Assembly (NCBI GenBank): GCA_002360945.1
Contig: DERO01000006.1
Coordinates: 124,001 to 188,000 of the forward strand
Direction of reading: 5' to 3'
DNA length: 64,000 nucleotides
Source of the DNA: Leclercia adecarboxylata
Lineage (GTDB): Bacteria > Pseudomonadota > Gammaproteobacteria > Enterobacterales > Enterobacteriaceae
A program made the translations under genes and the position numbers. The number at the start of each line of letters is the position of its first letter. Positions within the stretch are counted from its first letter, which is position 1. The notes beneath the pieces were generated by a model. That model saw only the letters and a list, made by a program, of their open reading frames with translations. It was not told the origin of the DNA and made no database searches. Below are positions 27,582 to 35,715 of this stretch, in pieces.

Positions 27582-28247
27582 TTACGGGTAGTTTTTAATA
27601 ATTTCCAGCACGCCGTTAATAATAAACTGCACGCCCATACAGACCAGCAGGAACCCCATCAGGCGGGAGATGGCTTCGATACCGTCTTTACCCACCCAGC
27701 GCATAATTGCCCCCGAGCTACGCAGACAGCCCCACAGGATCACGCCGATAATGGCGAAAATCAGTGTCGGGGCGATCATGATCACCCAGTCCGGGAAGTC
27801 AGAACCACTGCGCACCGTCGAGGCGGAGCTGATGATCATCGCAATGGTACCCGGGCCCGCGGTGCTGGGCATCGCCAGCGGTACAAAGGCGATATTCGGG
27901 GCCGGCTTGCCCTGCTTATCTTCCAGCGCCTCCTGCGCGTCAGAGGTATCCGTCACTTTCTGCGGCGGGAACAGCATCCTGAAACCGATAAAGGCCACGA
28001 TCAGCCCACCCGCAATGCGCAGACCGGGAATCGAGATCCCGAAGGTGTTCATCACCAGCTGCCCGGCGTAGTACGCCACCATCATGATCGCGAAGACGTA
28101 AACCGAGGCCATCAGCGACTGGTGGTTCCGCTGTTCACGGTTCATATCGCCCGCGAGGCCGAGGAACAGCGCAACGGTGGTTAACGGGTTCGCCAGCGGC
28201 AGCAGCACCACCAGCCCAAGGCCAATTGCTTTAATTAAATCAACCAT
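27582..28247 (-). CDS. marC: Inner-membrane protein MarC
   Basis: 221 aa, six predicted membrane helices, MarC/UPF0056 family, as in E. coli (221 aa). [17 protein letters not shown] near the N-terminus and [17 protein letters not shown] segments (here [15 protein letters not shown]) are family features. Divergently transcribed from marRAB but not itself needed for multiple antibiotic resistance; function unknown. AAGGA lies 12 nt before the ATG, a rather long spacing. Confidence 0.92.
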   Translation of the reverse strand: MVDLIKAIGLGLVVLLPLANPLTTVALFLGLAGDMNREQRNHQSLMASVYVFAIMMVAYYAGQLVMNTFGISIPGLRIAGGLIVAFIGFRMLFPPQKVTDTSDAQEALEDKQGKPAPNIAFVPLAMPSTAGPGTIAMIISSASTVRSGSDFPDWVIMIAPTLIFAIIGVILWGCLRSSGAIMRWVGKDGIEAISRLMGFLLVCMGVQFIINGVLEIIKNYP

Positions 28248-28405
28248 TTTACAGAGTTGTCCTTAGCAAAAATTCACCTGGCAAGTATACGGCGAAAAGC
28301 CCCGTTTCAGCCACGCGCACAACGTAAGTAATATTTTCGCAGCGTAATCAATTTATCCCGGTGATATGACGACCCGTAAAGCGGGCAAAAAAGTGATCTG
28401 AATCG

Positions 28406-28425
28406 CTTTAGCAAATCGTGTCATA
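28406..28425 (+). promoter_or_regulatory. Marbox upstream of marRAB
   Basis: CTTTAGCAAATCGTGTCATA closely matches the E. coli mar marbox (ATTTAGCAAAACGTGGCATC). MarA, SoxS and Rob bind here to activate marRAB. It sits just upstream of the -35 element. Confidence 0.85.
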
Positions 28426-28440
28426 AGCTAATGCATTCAG

Positions 28441-28469
28441 TTGACTTATAGTTGCCTGAGCAATAATAT
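28441..28469 (+). promoter_or_regulatory. marRAB promoter
   Basis: -35 TTGACT (28441-28446), 17-bp spacer, -10 TAATAT (28464-28469). The same arrangement as in E. coli mar. The spacer contains MarR site I. Confidence 0.8.
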
Positions 28470-28503
28470 CTGCCGTGATTAAACTACTTGCCAGGGCAAC
28501 CAT
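28447..28503 (+). promoter_or_regulatory. marO: MarR operator sites I and II
   Basis: Site I (about 28447-28467, core TTGCCTGAGCAA) lies between -35 and -10; site II (about 28485-28503, core TTGCCAGGGCAA) overlaps the marR ribosome site. Both keep the TTGCC-N2-GGCAA palindrome of E. coli marO, site I with one mismatch. Confidence 0.82.
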
Positions 28504-28504
28504 T

Positions 28505-28939
28505 GTGAAAAGCACCAGTGACCTCTTCAACGAAATCATTCCGCTGGGTCGGCTTATCTATATGGTTAACCAGAAGAAAGACCGCCTGCTCAATGACTAT
28601 CTGTCACCGCTGGATATCACCGCAACCCAGTTTAAAGTGCTCTGTTCTGTGCGCTGCGAAGTGTGTATCACCCCGGTTGAGCTGAAGAAGATCTTATCTG
28701 TCGACCTCGGTGCGCTGACGCGCATGATGGATCGGCTGGTCTGCAAGGGGTGGATTGAACGCCGCCCAAACCCGAATGACAAACGCGGCGTACTGGTGCA
28801 ACTGACCAGCGACGGCGCGGCGATGTGTGAACAATGTCATCAATTAGTAGGACAAAAACTGCACCAGGAACTAACAAAAAACTTAACGGCGGACGAAGTG
28901 GCAACTCTTGAGCACTTGCTTAAGAAAATCCTGCCGTAA
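28505..28939 (+). CDS. marR: Multiple antibiotic resistance repressor MarR
   Basis: 144 aa from a GTG start, as in E. coli, with AGGG 8 nt upstream inside operator site II. Winged-helix MarR protein: dimer helices at both ends, DNA-recognition helix in VELKKILSVDLGALTRMMDRLV, wing NPNDKRGVLV. The Cys residues near the HTH (CSVRCEVCITP) and CEQCHQ are kept; Cys80 of E. coli, oxidised by copper, corresponds to the Cys in LVCKGW. It represses marRAB and is released by salicylate and other phenolics. The start at 28475 in the longer frame lies inside the operator and is rejected. Confidence 0.94.
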   Translation: MKSTSDLFNEIIPLGRLIYMVNQKKDRLLNDYLSPLDITATQFKVLCSVRCEVCITPVELKKILSVDLGALTRMMDRLVCKGWIERRPNPNDKRGVLVQLTSDGAAMCEQCHQLVGQKLHQELTKNLTADEVATLEHLLKKILP

Positions 28940-28957
28940 ACAGAAAGAGGTATGACG

Positions 28958-29341
28958 ATGTCCAGACGCAATACTGACGCCATCACTATTCATAGCATTT
29001 TGGGCTGGATCGAAGATAACCTGGAGTCACCGCTCTCGCTTGAGAAAGTGTCTGAGCGTTCAGGTTACTCAAAATGGCACCTGCAACGGATGTTCAAAAA
29101 AGAGACCGGCCACTCATTAGGCCAGTACATCCGCAGCCGCAAATTAACGGAAATCGCACAAAAACTGAAGGAAAGTAACGAGCCGATCCTGTATCTGGCT
29201 GAGCGTTACGGGTTCGAATCACAACAAACGCTGACCCGCACGTTCAAAAATTACTTCGACGTTCCACCGCATAAATATCGCATCACCAATATGCGCGGGG
29301 AATCCCGGTATCTGCTTCCGATCAATCACTGTAACTGCTAA
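28958..29341 (+). CDS. marA: AraC-family activator MarA
   Basis: 127 aa, almost identical to E. coli MarA. Two helix-turn-helix units: [20 protein letters not shown] and [20 protein letters not shown]. It binds marboxes as a monomer and turns on efflux, porin-control and stress genes. The ATG at 28958 has GAGG 7 nt upstream; an ATG two codons earlier has it only 1 nt away. It begins 18 bp after marR in the same operon. Confidence 0.95.
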   Translation: MSRRNTDAITIHSILGWIEDNLESPLSLEKVSERSGYSKWHLQRMFKKETGHSLGQYIRSRKLTEIAQKLKESNEPILYLAERYGFESQQTLTRTFKNYFDVPPHKYRITNMRGESRYLLPINHCNC

Positions 29342-29394
29342 TCGCCTGTATTAAGAGCCTATCCCATCAGGCTCTAAGACGTATCGAGGAAATT

Positions 29395-29610
29395 ATGAAA
29401 CTATTCGCTTCCGCTGTTCTCACCGCCCTGGTGCTGGTCTCTGGCCAGAGTTTTGCGGAGCAAACTCCTGGTGTCACGCCGCAAAACAGCCGCGACACCA
29501 TGATTCTGCCAACGGCCAACGGCCAGTCGCCTTACGATTTTAATCATATGGGCGCAGGCAGCGACAAATCCGACGAGTTAGGCGTGCCGTATTACAATCA
29601 GCGCTCTTAA
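29395..29610 (+). CDS. marB: MarB, periplasmic protein of the mar operon
   Basis: 71 aa with a clear signal peptide (KLFASAVLTALVLVSGQSFA, cleaved after AFA-like QSFA). The mature part is short and hydrophilic, ending YYNQRS. In E. coli MarB lowers marA expression by an indirect mechanism. AGGAAATT precedes the ATG. Last gene of marRAB, followed at once by a rho-independent terminator. Confidence 0.88.
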   Translation: MKLFASAVLTALVLVSGQSFAEQTPGVTPQNSRDTMILPTANGQSPYDFNHMGAGSDKSDELGVPYYNQRS

Positions 29611-29618
29611 CGCGTTTT

Positions 29619-29644
29619 GCCCCGCCCGTGCGGGGCTTTTTTTT
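29619..29644 (+). terminator. Rho-independent terminator of marRAB
   Basis: Stem GCCCCG / CGGGGC, 6-nt loop, then eight T residues. It overlaps the stop codon of eamA on the opposite strand. Confidence 0.9.
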
Positions 29645-30542
29645 AGCCTCTGACCCGCGTCGTCCGCCGCAGACGCAGGCCGAAGACGTTGATGTAGAGA
29701 CCGGCCATCACCAGCAGCGCCCCCACCAGCTGCAACGCCCCGAGTTTTTCATCCAGCAGCAGTGCCGCACTGGCGATCCCCACCACCGGCACCAGCAGCG
29801 ACAGCGGCGCCACCCGCCAGGTTTCGTAGCGACCGAGCAGCGCGCCCCAGATGCCGTAGCCGACAATGGTGGCGACAAAGGCCAGGTAGATAAGCGACAA
29901 AATCGTGGTCAGGTCGAGAGTCGCCAGGCTGTGGAGCATCACCGTCGGGCCATCCAGCAGATATGATGCCACCATAAAGGGCAGGATCGGAATCAGTGCG
30001 CTCCATACCACCAGCGACATCACCGCCGGACGGGTCTCAAGCTGCATGATCTTTTTGTTGAAGATATTGCCGCTGGCCCAGCAGAATGCCGCTGCCAGAG
30101 TCAGTAAAAAGCCCAGCAGTGCGACGTGCTGCCCGTTGAGGCTGGCCTCTGCCAGCACCAGCACGCCGACCACCGCCAGGGCAATCCCCGCCAGCTGTTT
30201 GCCCTGCAGCCGTTCGCCGAAGACCAGCGCCCCGAGAATGATGGTGAAGAACGCCTGGGCCTGCAGCACCAGCGACGCCAGCCCGGCGGGCATGCCGAAG
30301 TTAATAGCGCAAAACAGAAAGGCAAACTGCCCAAAGCTGATGGTCAGGCCATAGCCCAGCAGCAGACGAAATGGGATCTTCGGACGGGCGACAAAAAACA
30401 GCGCCGGGAAGGCCACCAGCAGAAAGCGTAAACCGGCCAGCATCAGCGGAGGCATGTTGTGCAACCCGACTTTGATCACCACAAAATTCAGCCCCCAAAC
30501 CACCACCACCAGCAACGCCAGCAGCCCGTCTTTACGCGTCAT
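29643..30542 (-). CDS. eamA: Cysteine/O-acetylserine exporter EamA (YdeD)
   Basis: 299 aa, the length of E. coli EamA, with ten membrane helices in two EamA/DMT repeats (TRKDGLLALLVVVVWGLNFV and the second repeat near LTLAAAFCWASGNIFNKK). It exports O-acetylserine and cysteine metabolites. I chose the ATG at 30542 that matches the E. coli start MSRKDG; the open frame continues 33 codons upstream with sequence unlike the family. The stop overlaps the marRAB terminator. Confidence 0.92.
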   Translation of the reverse strand: MTRKDGLLALLVVVVWGLNFVVIKVGLHNMPPLMLAGLRFLLVAFPALFFVARPKIPFRLLLGYGLTISFGQFAFLFCAINFGMPAGLASLVLQAQAFFTIILGALVFGERLQGKQLAGIALAVVGVLVLAEASLNGQHVALLGFLLTLAAAFCWASGNIFNKKIMQLETRPAVMSLVVWSALIPILPFMVASYLLDGPTVMLHSLATLDLTTILSLIYLAFVATIVGYGIWGALLGRYETWRVAPLSLLVPVVGIASAALLLDEKLGALQLVGALLVMAGLYINVFGLRLRRTTRVRG

Positions 30543-30735
30543 ACCCTGCCCCTGTTTATTAAATTTTTGTAAACACTTATCAAAGTAACGAAAAAATCCC
30601 TCGGGGAACAGATCATTAATTCTGGCAGTCAGGCGAAGCACTTAGGGATAAATTTGGTGCTATACAAGCCTCTTATGCCGTGATAATCCTGATAAGACAT
30701 AACAAAAACTTCACACGCAATTGTCGGGCAGGAAA

Positions 30736-31929
30736 ATGATATCATCACTCAGGCTCTCAACCGCAGCGCTGCTGGCGTCGTCGTTGTTACTCACCATTGG
30801 GCGCGGCGCGACCTTGCCGTTTATGACCATCTATCTCACCCGCGTCTACAACATGAGCGTGGAGAATATTGGTTATGCCCTGACGGTGGCGCTGACTATC
30901 GGCGTGGTGTTTAGCCTGGGCTTTGGCATTCTGGCCGATAAATTCGATAAAAACCGCTACATGCTGATCGCCATCACGGCGGTTGCGCTGGGCTTTCTGG
31001 CGATCCCGCTGGTGGATAACGTCGTGCTGGTGGTGCTGGCCTTCTCGCTGATCAACTGCGCCTATTCGATCTTCTCCACGGTGCTGAAAGCCTGGTTTTC
31101 CGATGTGCTCAACCCAGCGGAGAAGGCGCGAGTTTTCTCGCTTAACTACAGTTTTCTCAACATTGGCTGGACCATCGGGCCACCGTTAAGCACCCTGCTG
31201 ATGATGTACAGCCTACAGCTGCCGTTTTGGGTGGCGGCCTTCTGCGCCGCGCTGCCGCTGGTGCTGATCCAACGCTACGTGCAGAAAGGCGTGGCGGCCG
31301 ATAGCGAACATGTGCCGGTTCCGTGGCAGCCGTCGGTGCTGCTGCGCGACCGGGCGCTGTTCTGGTATACCCTCTCCGGGCTGCTGGCCTCCTACGTGGG
31401 CGGCTCCTTCGCCAGCTGTATCTCCCAGTACGTGCTGGCGGCAGATTACGACAGCGATTTCGCCCAGAACGTGGTGGCGGTGGTGCTGCCGGTGAATGCT
31501 GCGATGGTGGTTTCCCTGCAGTACATCATTGGCCGCAAGCTGTCGGCGCGTAATATCCGCCCGCTAATGACCCTCGGCACTCTGTTTTTCGTCCTCGGCC
31601 TGGCCGGGTTTATGGTCTCCGGGGAGAATCTGATCTACTGGGGACTCGCTGCGGCGGTCTTTACCGTGGGGGAGATCATCTATGCACCAGGCGAATATAT
31701 GTTGATCGACAACATCGCCCCGCCGGGGATGAAAGCGAGCTACTTCTCCGCTCAGGCGCTGGGCTGGCTGGGCGCGGCCTTTAACCCGATGATTACAGGT
31801 CTTATCCTGACCCATCTCCCGCACTGGTCGCTGTTTGTGATTATGATGGTCGCCATTGTGCTGGCCTGGATGATGATTCTGCGCGGGATGCGGGTGAAGG
31901 CGTGGGTTGAGTTACCTCGTGTAGCCTGA
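30736..31929 (+). CDS. ydeE: MFS transporter YdeE
   Basis: 397 aa, 12 membrane helices, orthologue of E. coli YdeE (395 aa; reported to export arabinose and dipeptides). Conserved segments are LLTIGRGATLPFMTIYL, GFGILADKFDKNRYM (MFS loop motif A) and GEIIYAPGEYMLID. The ATG at 30736 has AGGA just upstream; a TTG five codons earlier is possible. Divergent from eamA over 193 bp. Confidence 0.9.
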   Translation: MISSLRLSTAALLASSLLLTIGRGATLPFMTIYLTRVYNMSVENIGYALTVALTIGVVFSLGFGILADKFDKNRYMLIAITAVALGFLAIPLVDNVVLVVLAFSLINCAYSIFSTVLKAWFSDVLNPAEKARVFSLNYSFLNIGWTIGPPLSTLLMMYSLQLPFWVAAFCAALPLVLIQRYVQKGVAADSEHVPVPWQPSVLLRDRALFWYTLSGLLASYVGGSFASCISQYVLAADYDSDFAQNVVAVVLPVNAAMVVSLQYIIGRKLSARNIRPLMTLGTLFFVLGLAGFMVSGENLIYWGLAAAVFTVGEIIYAPGEYMLIDNIAPPGMKASYFSAQALGWLGAAFNPMITGLILTHLPHWSLFVIMMVAIVLAWMMILRGMRVKAWVELPRVA

Positions 31930-31934
31930 GAGCT

Positions 31935-32007
31935 GTGCCCGGCGGCGCTTTGCTTGCCGGGCCTACAAAATACGTAGGCCGGGCAAGGTGGAACCGCCAC
32001 CCGGCAC
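31935..32007. repeat. BIME-like pair of inverted REP palindromes
   Basis: First unit GTGCCCGGCGGCGC...TGCCGGGCCTAC (31935-31966), second unit GTAGGCCGGGCAAGGTGG...CCACCCGGCA (31973-32006), in opposite orientation and separated by a few AT bases. It follows the ydeE stop. Confidence 0.75.
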
Positions 32008-32050
32008 ACAGGCCGCACAAAATTAAGGGTGCAATATCTCGTCGATGACC
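32000..32050. repeat. Direct repeat copy A: REP end plus zinT 3'-end remnant
   Basis: The segment ACCCGGCACACAGGCCGCAC followed by a TTA-ending frame is repeated at 32407-32458 (copy B), where it includes the true zinT stop. On the minus strand copy A would read VIDEILHP-stop, against [12 protein letters not shown] in zinT. The first 20 bases are identical; the remainder is diverged, with one indel. Confidence 0.6.
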
Positions 32051-32055
32051 CGGTG

Positions 32056-32340
32056 TTAATATCTATTCTTACACCTGAACCAAAGAAAAACATGCCCAAT
32101 TACAATGAATAAAATACACACTCCAATCAGGTTAATTGCAATATCAGGAAAACAGGCGATTGCAAACATACTAAAAAACAAAATAGAAAGGACGCAGCCC
32201 CACCCCCATATAATTAAAATCAACTCTTCCTTTAACCATTTTTTGAAAAAAACCCATCACCACTTCCACATTTCCAATATAAATCAAAAGGTTGATCGTC
32301 AGAAATCATTTCGGAGTTTAAAAGATGGGATATAAACACA
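32056..32340 (-). pseudogene. Broken small membrane-protein gene (AT-rich scar)
   Basis: On the minus strand one frame reads KKWLKEELILIIWGWG, then two hydrophobic helices (SILFFSMFAIACF and NLIGVCILFIVIGHVFLWF) and the basic end RCKNRY-stop at 32056. Upstream that frame closes at a TGA, but the adjoining frame carries a plausible soluble stretch (SEMISDDQPFDLYWKCG) that runs into the same spot at a T7/A6 homopolymer. A one-base slip would join them into one protein. Base composition is far more AT-rich than the neighbours. It looks like the C-terminal part of an acquired membrane protein with a frameshift; identity unknown. The remainder of the 501-bp ydeE-zinT gap is repeat DNA. Confidence 0.45.
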
Positions 32341-32382
32341 TATAAAGTGAAGAGAGTATTAATAGATTCCGAAAGATATACC

Positions 32383-32458
32383 AGGCCGGGTAAGGCAATG
32401 CCGCTACCCGGCACACAGGCCGCACCGAAATTAATGGTGCAACATCTCCTCCACCACC
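32383..32458. repeat. REP palindrome and direct repeat copy B at the end of zinT
   Basis: AGGCCGGGTAAGGCAATGCC...ACCCGGCA (32383-32414) adjoins the segment shared with copy A (32407-32458), which runs into the zinT coding end. The unit lies 17 bp past the zinT stop. Confidence 0.65.
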
Positions 32459-33072
32459 TGCTTTTTATACATTTCGTTGGGATAATAGGTTGGCCAGTTA
32501 TCCATCTCTTTCAGTAACGCCTCGTGGGAGGTGTTGCCCATAAAGATATGGAAATGCGCTGACTGGCGCGGGCCGATGGTGTGGTCGCTGAACTGGACGA
32601 ACTTCGGTGCCTTGCTGCTGGCGTCCTTACACTCAAACAGGTAACGCACGCCCTTCTTGCCGGACGCATAGGTCAGGATCTTGTAGCCGTCAGAGACGTA
32701 CTCACAGCGGCTGACGCTTTTCCCGGTATGGAACTCCATGACATTGTTTTCGATGCCGATGGTCTCCACGTCGGTGGCGTAGCCGGTGCGGTAGTAGGCT
32801 TTCACCTGATCGAAGGTTTTGCTGTTGTCTTTCTCGGCCTTCTTCTTGAACACCGGATCCAGATCGCCACTCAGCAGAAACGGATAGACCGACTGCCAGA
32901 CGCCGTCCCAGTTAGAGAGCGGGCGATCCTGCACGTCTTTATCCTCAAACACGCCGTTGGCCGCTTTTTGTTCCGCCTCGGTCATCTGGTGGCCGTGGGA
33001 ATGGGCGTACAGCTGGCCGCTGACCAGCATCGCCCCCAGAGTCATTGCATATTTACCAATAAGTCCTGCCAA
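32431..33072 (-). CDS. zinT: Zinc/cadmium-binding periplasmic protein ZinT
   Basis: 213 aa (E. coli ZinT 216). Signal peptide to about residue 23, then a His-rich mature N-terminus (AHSHGHQ) and the lipocalin-like ZinT domain. The conserved zinc-site His residues are in [18 protein letters not shown]. It delivers zinc to ZnuA under zinc starvation. The start codon is a TTG at 33072: GAGG lies 8 nt upstream and the predicted start aligns residue by residue with the E. coli signal peptide. A strong Zur box lies 31 bp upstream. Confidence 0.92.
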   Translation of the reverse strand: MAGLIGKYAMTLGAMLVSGQLYAHSHGHQMTEAEQKAANGVFEDKDVQDRPLSNWDGVWQSVYPFLLSGDLDPVFKKKAEKDNSKTFDQVKAYYRTGYATDVETIGIENNVMEFHTGKSVSRCEYVSDGYKILTYASGKKGVRYLFECKDASSKAPKFVQFSDHTIGPRQSAHFHIFMGNTSHEALLKEMDNWPTYYPNEMYKKQVVEEMLHH

Positions 33073-33102
33073 GATAACGTCCTCACTCCATTTTAAAAGA
33101 GT

Positions 33103-33126
33103 GAAGATGTTATATTATAACATATC
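33103..33126. promoter_or_regulatory. Zur operator of zinT
   Basis: Palindrome with halves GATGTTAT and ATAACATATC around a short AT centre, a close match to the enterobacterial Zur box (GAAATGTTATA-N-TATAACATTTC). Located 31-54 bp upstream of the zinT TTG, overlapping the expected promoter, and starting 15 bp from the urtE stop. Confidence 0.85.
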
Positions 33127-33140
33127 GCAAAACAACCCTG

Positions 33141-33839
33141 TTAAATCGCCACCAGGCCGCGAACGCCCTCCTGTTCCATATCCTCTCCGCGACCGCGCTG
33201 GATAATGCTGCCCCGGGACATCAGCAGATAGCTGTCGGCCAGCTCGGCGGCGAAGTCATAGAACTGCTCCACCAGCAGGATCGCCATATCGCCCCGGTTG
33301 GCTAGCTGACGGATCACCTGACCAATCTCCTTGATCACCGAAGGCTGGATCCCCTCAGTCGGCTCATCAAGAATCAACAGCTGCGGACGACTCGCCAGCG
33401 CCCGGCCAATCGCCAGCTGCTGCTGTTGCCCGCCCGAGAGATCGCCGCCCCGGCGCTGCTTCATCTCCTTGAGGACCGGGAACAGCTGCCAGATCTCCTC
33501 CGGCACCTGCTTCGCCTCGCGCGCTGGAAAACGCGATAAGCCGAGCAGCAGGTTTTCCTCCACCGTCAGGCGGGGAAAGATATCCCGCCCCTGGGGCACG
33601 TACGCCACCCCGGCCTGCACCCGCTGGTGCGGTTTTGCATGGGTGATGGGTTTGCCCTGCCAGAGGATCTCACCGTTGCGCGACGGGATCAGCCCCATCA
33701 GGCACTTCAGGAGGGTGGTTTTGCCCACCCCGTTGCGCCCCAGCAGGCAGGTGACTTCGCCGGGCAGCGCCTCAAAGCTGACCCCGCGCAGGATGTGGCT
33801 CCCGCCGTAATACTGATTCAGTTCGTTAACCTGTAGCAT
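33141..33839 (-). CDS. urtE: Urea ABC transporter ATP-binding subunit UrtE
   Basis: 232 aa ABC ATPase of the LivF branch. Walker A GRNGVGKTT, signature LSGGQQQQLAIGRAL, Walker B LLILDEPTEG. With UrtD it powers the urea importer. GGAG precedes the ATG and the gene follows urtD by 11 bp. Last gene of the five-gene operon. Confidence 0.92.
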   Translation of the reverse strand: MLQVNELNQYYGGSHILRGVSFEALPGEVTCLLGRNGVGKTTLLKCLMGLIPSRNGEILWQGKPITHAKPHQRVQAGVAYVPQGRDIFPRLTVEENLLLGLSRFPAREAKQVPEEIWQLFPVLKEMKQRRGGDLSGGQQQQLAIGRALASRPQLLILDEPTEGIQPSVIKEIGQVIRQLANRGDMAILLVEQFYDFAAELADSYLLMSRGSIIQRGRGEDMEQEGVRGLVAI

Positions 33840-33850
33840 CCGCGCGCTCC

Positions 33851-34642
33851 TTAGCGTCCGAGATAGACTTCAATCACCTGCTCGTTGGCCTGTACCTCGC
33901 GCAGCGAGCCCTCAGCCAGCACCCGCCCCTGATGCAGAACGGTGACGTGATCGGCAATGGTTTCAACAAAGCCCATGTCATGCTCCACCACCATTAGCGA
34001 GTGCTTGCCCGCCAGAGTGCGAAACAGCTCGGCGGTGTATTCGGTTTCAGCATCCGTCATCCCGGCGGCCGGCTCGTCGAGCAGCAACAGGTGCGGCTCC
34101 TGCACCAGCAGCATGCCGATCTCGAGGAACTGCTTCTGCCCGTGCGACAGCAAGCCCGCCCGGCGATGACGCTCCGCGCCGAGGCGCAGCAGGCTCAGCA
34201 TCTCGTTGATCCTGTCCTCCTGCTCGCTGTTCAGCCGGGCGCGCAGGCTGGCCCACACCGATTTATCGCCCTTCATCGCCAGCTCGAGGTTCTCCCATAC
34301 CGTCAGGGCCTCGAACACCGTCGGCTTCTGAAATTTGCGCCCGATCCCCTGACGGGCAATGGCGATCGGATCGAGAGTGGTGAGGTCCGTCGACTGATCG
34401 TAAAGCGCCCGCCCGCTCTGGGGCCGTGTTTTACCAGTGATCACATCCATCAGCGTCGTTTTCCCCGCGCCGTTGGGGCCAATCACACAGCGCAACTCGC
34501 CTACGCCGATGTTGAGCGACAGGTCGGTGAGCGCCTTAAAGCCGTCAAAGCTGACGTTAATCCCCTCCAGCTGCAACACCGGGTCGGTCTGGTCGCGATA
34601 GCGATCTCCGGGCAACTGGCGGGTAAAGAGTTGATCGCTCAT
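33851..34642 (-). CDS. urtD: Urea ABC transporter ATP-binding subunit UrtD
   Basis: 263 aa ABC ATPase of the LivG branch: Walker A GPNGAGKTT, signature LSHGQKQFLEIGMLL (the urea/branched-chain variant), Walker B LLLLDEPAAGM with the LivG-type TDAET extension. Its ATG overlaps the urtC stop (TAATG), implying translational coupling. Confidence 0.92.
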   Translation of the reverse strand: MSDQLFTRQLPGDRYRDQTDPVLQLEGINVSFDGFKALTDLSLNIGVGELRCVIGPNGAGKTTLMDVITGKTRPQSGRALYDQSTDLTTLDPIAIARQGIGRKFQKPTVFEALTVWENLELAMKGDKSVWASLRARLNSEQEDRINEMLSLLRLGAERHRRAGLLSHGQKQFLEIGMLLVQEPHLLLLDEPAAGMTDAETEYTAELFRTLAGKHSLMVVEHDMGFVETIADHVTVLHQGRVLAEGSLREVQANEQVIEVYLGR

Positions 34643-35715
34643 TACTGGTCTCCTTTGCGGAACAGGCCCGTTACGCCTCGGGGTAAAAACAGCGTGACCG
34701 CGATAAAGATCAGCCCGAGAAACAGCTGCCAGTACTCCGGCATCGCCACGGTAAAGACGCTTTTTGCACCATTGACCAGCGCGGCACCCAGTACCGGACC
34801 AATCAGCGTGCCGCGTCCGCCAAGCGCCACCCAGATTGCCGCTTCGATGGAGTTGGTGGGCGACATCTCACCGGGGTTGATGATCCCGACCTGCGGGACG
34901 TACAGCGCCCCGGCCAGCCCGCACAGTACTGCCGACAGCGTCCAGACCAGCAGCTTAAACCCGCGCGGATCGTAGCCACAGAAGGTGAGCCGGTTTTCCG
35001 CGTCGCGCACCGCGGTCAGGATGCGGCCAAACTTGCTTTTTGCCAGCGCATATCCTACCGCCAGGGAGGCTGCCAGCAGCAGTACGGTGGCAATAAACAG
35101 CGCGATACGTGTAGAGGTGGCGGTGACGGAGAAGCCCAGCAGCGTGGTGAAGCCGGTAAAACCGTTGTTGCCGCCAAAGCCGGTTTCATTGCGGAAGAAC
35201 AGCAGCATCCCGGCGAAGGTCAGCGCCTGGGTCATGATCGAAAAATAGACCCCTTTAATTTTTGAGCGGAAGGCAAACCAGCCGAACAGCAGCGCCAGCA
35301 GGCCCGGCACCATGACGATCAGCACCAGCGCCCAGGCGAAATGCTGGGTACCCCACCAGAACCAGGGCAGCTCGCTCCAGGAGAGAAACGACATAAAGGC
35401 CGGGAGGCCGTCCCCCGCAGCCTGACGCATCAGGTACATCCCCATCGCGTAGCCGCCGAGGGCAAAAAACAGGCCGTGGCCGAGCGACAGCATGCCGGCG
35501 TAGCCCCACACCAGATCCAGCGCCACAGCGACGATGGCGTAGCAGAGGATTTTGCCCACCAGGGTGAGCATCCAGGTGGAGACCGCCAGCGGATGCGTGG
35601 CGGGCAGCAGCGCCAGAAACGGCAGCACCAGCAGTGCGGCGAGGATCAGGCCGAGTATTATCGGTACGCTGCGCGGCGCTTTCCGCGCCAGGGTTAAGGT
35701 CAGTGGCTGGCTCAT
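34642..35715 (-). CDS. urtC: Urea ABC transporter permease UrtC
   Basis: 357 aa, about ten membrane segments, LivM-type permease (for example DLVWGYAGMLSLGHGLFFALGGYAMGMYL). The insertion after this motif is typical of UrtC. ATG overlaps the urtB stop (TGATG) and its own stop overlaps urtD. Confidence 0.91.
   Translation of the reverse strand: MSQPLTLTLARKAPRSVPIILGLILAALLVLPFLALLPATHPLAVSTWMLTLVGKILCYAIVAVALDLVWGYAGMLSLGHGLFFALGGYAMGMYLMRQAAGDGLPAFMSFLSWSELPWFWWGTQHFAWALVLIVMVPGLLALLFGWFAFRSKIKGVYFSIMTQALTFAGMLLFFRNETGFGGNNGFTGFTTLLGFSVTATSTRIALFIATVLLLAASLAVGYALAKSKFGRILTAVRDAENRLTFCGYDPRGFKLLVWTLSAVLCGLAGALYVPQVGIINPGEMSPTNSIEAAIWVALGGRGTLIGPVLGAALVNGAKSVFTVAMPEYWQLFLGLIFIAVTLFLPRGVTGLFRKGDQ

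Noticed and set aside
32105..32335. Rightward 76-codon frame in the AT-rich scar
   Set aside because: No start signal and low complexity; the opposite strand shows the better, membrane-protein-like frame.
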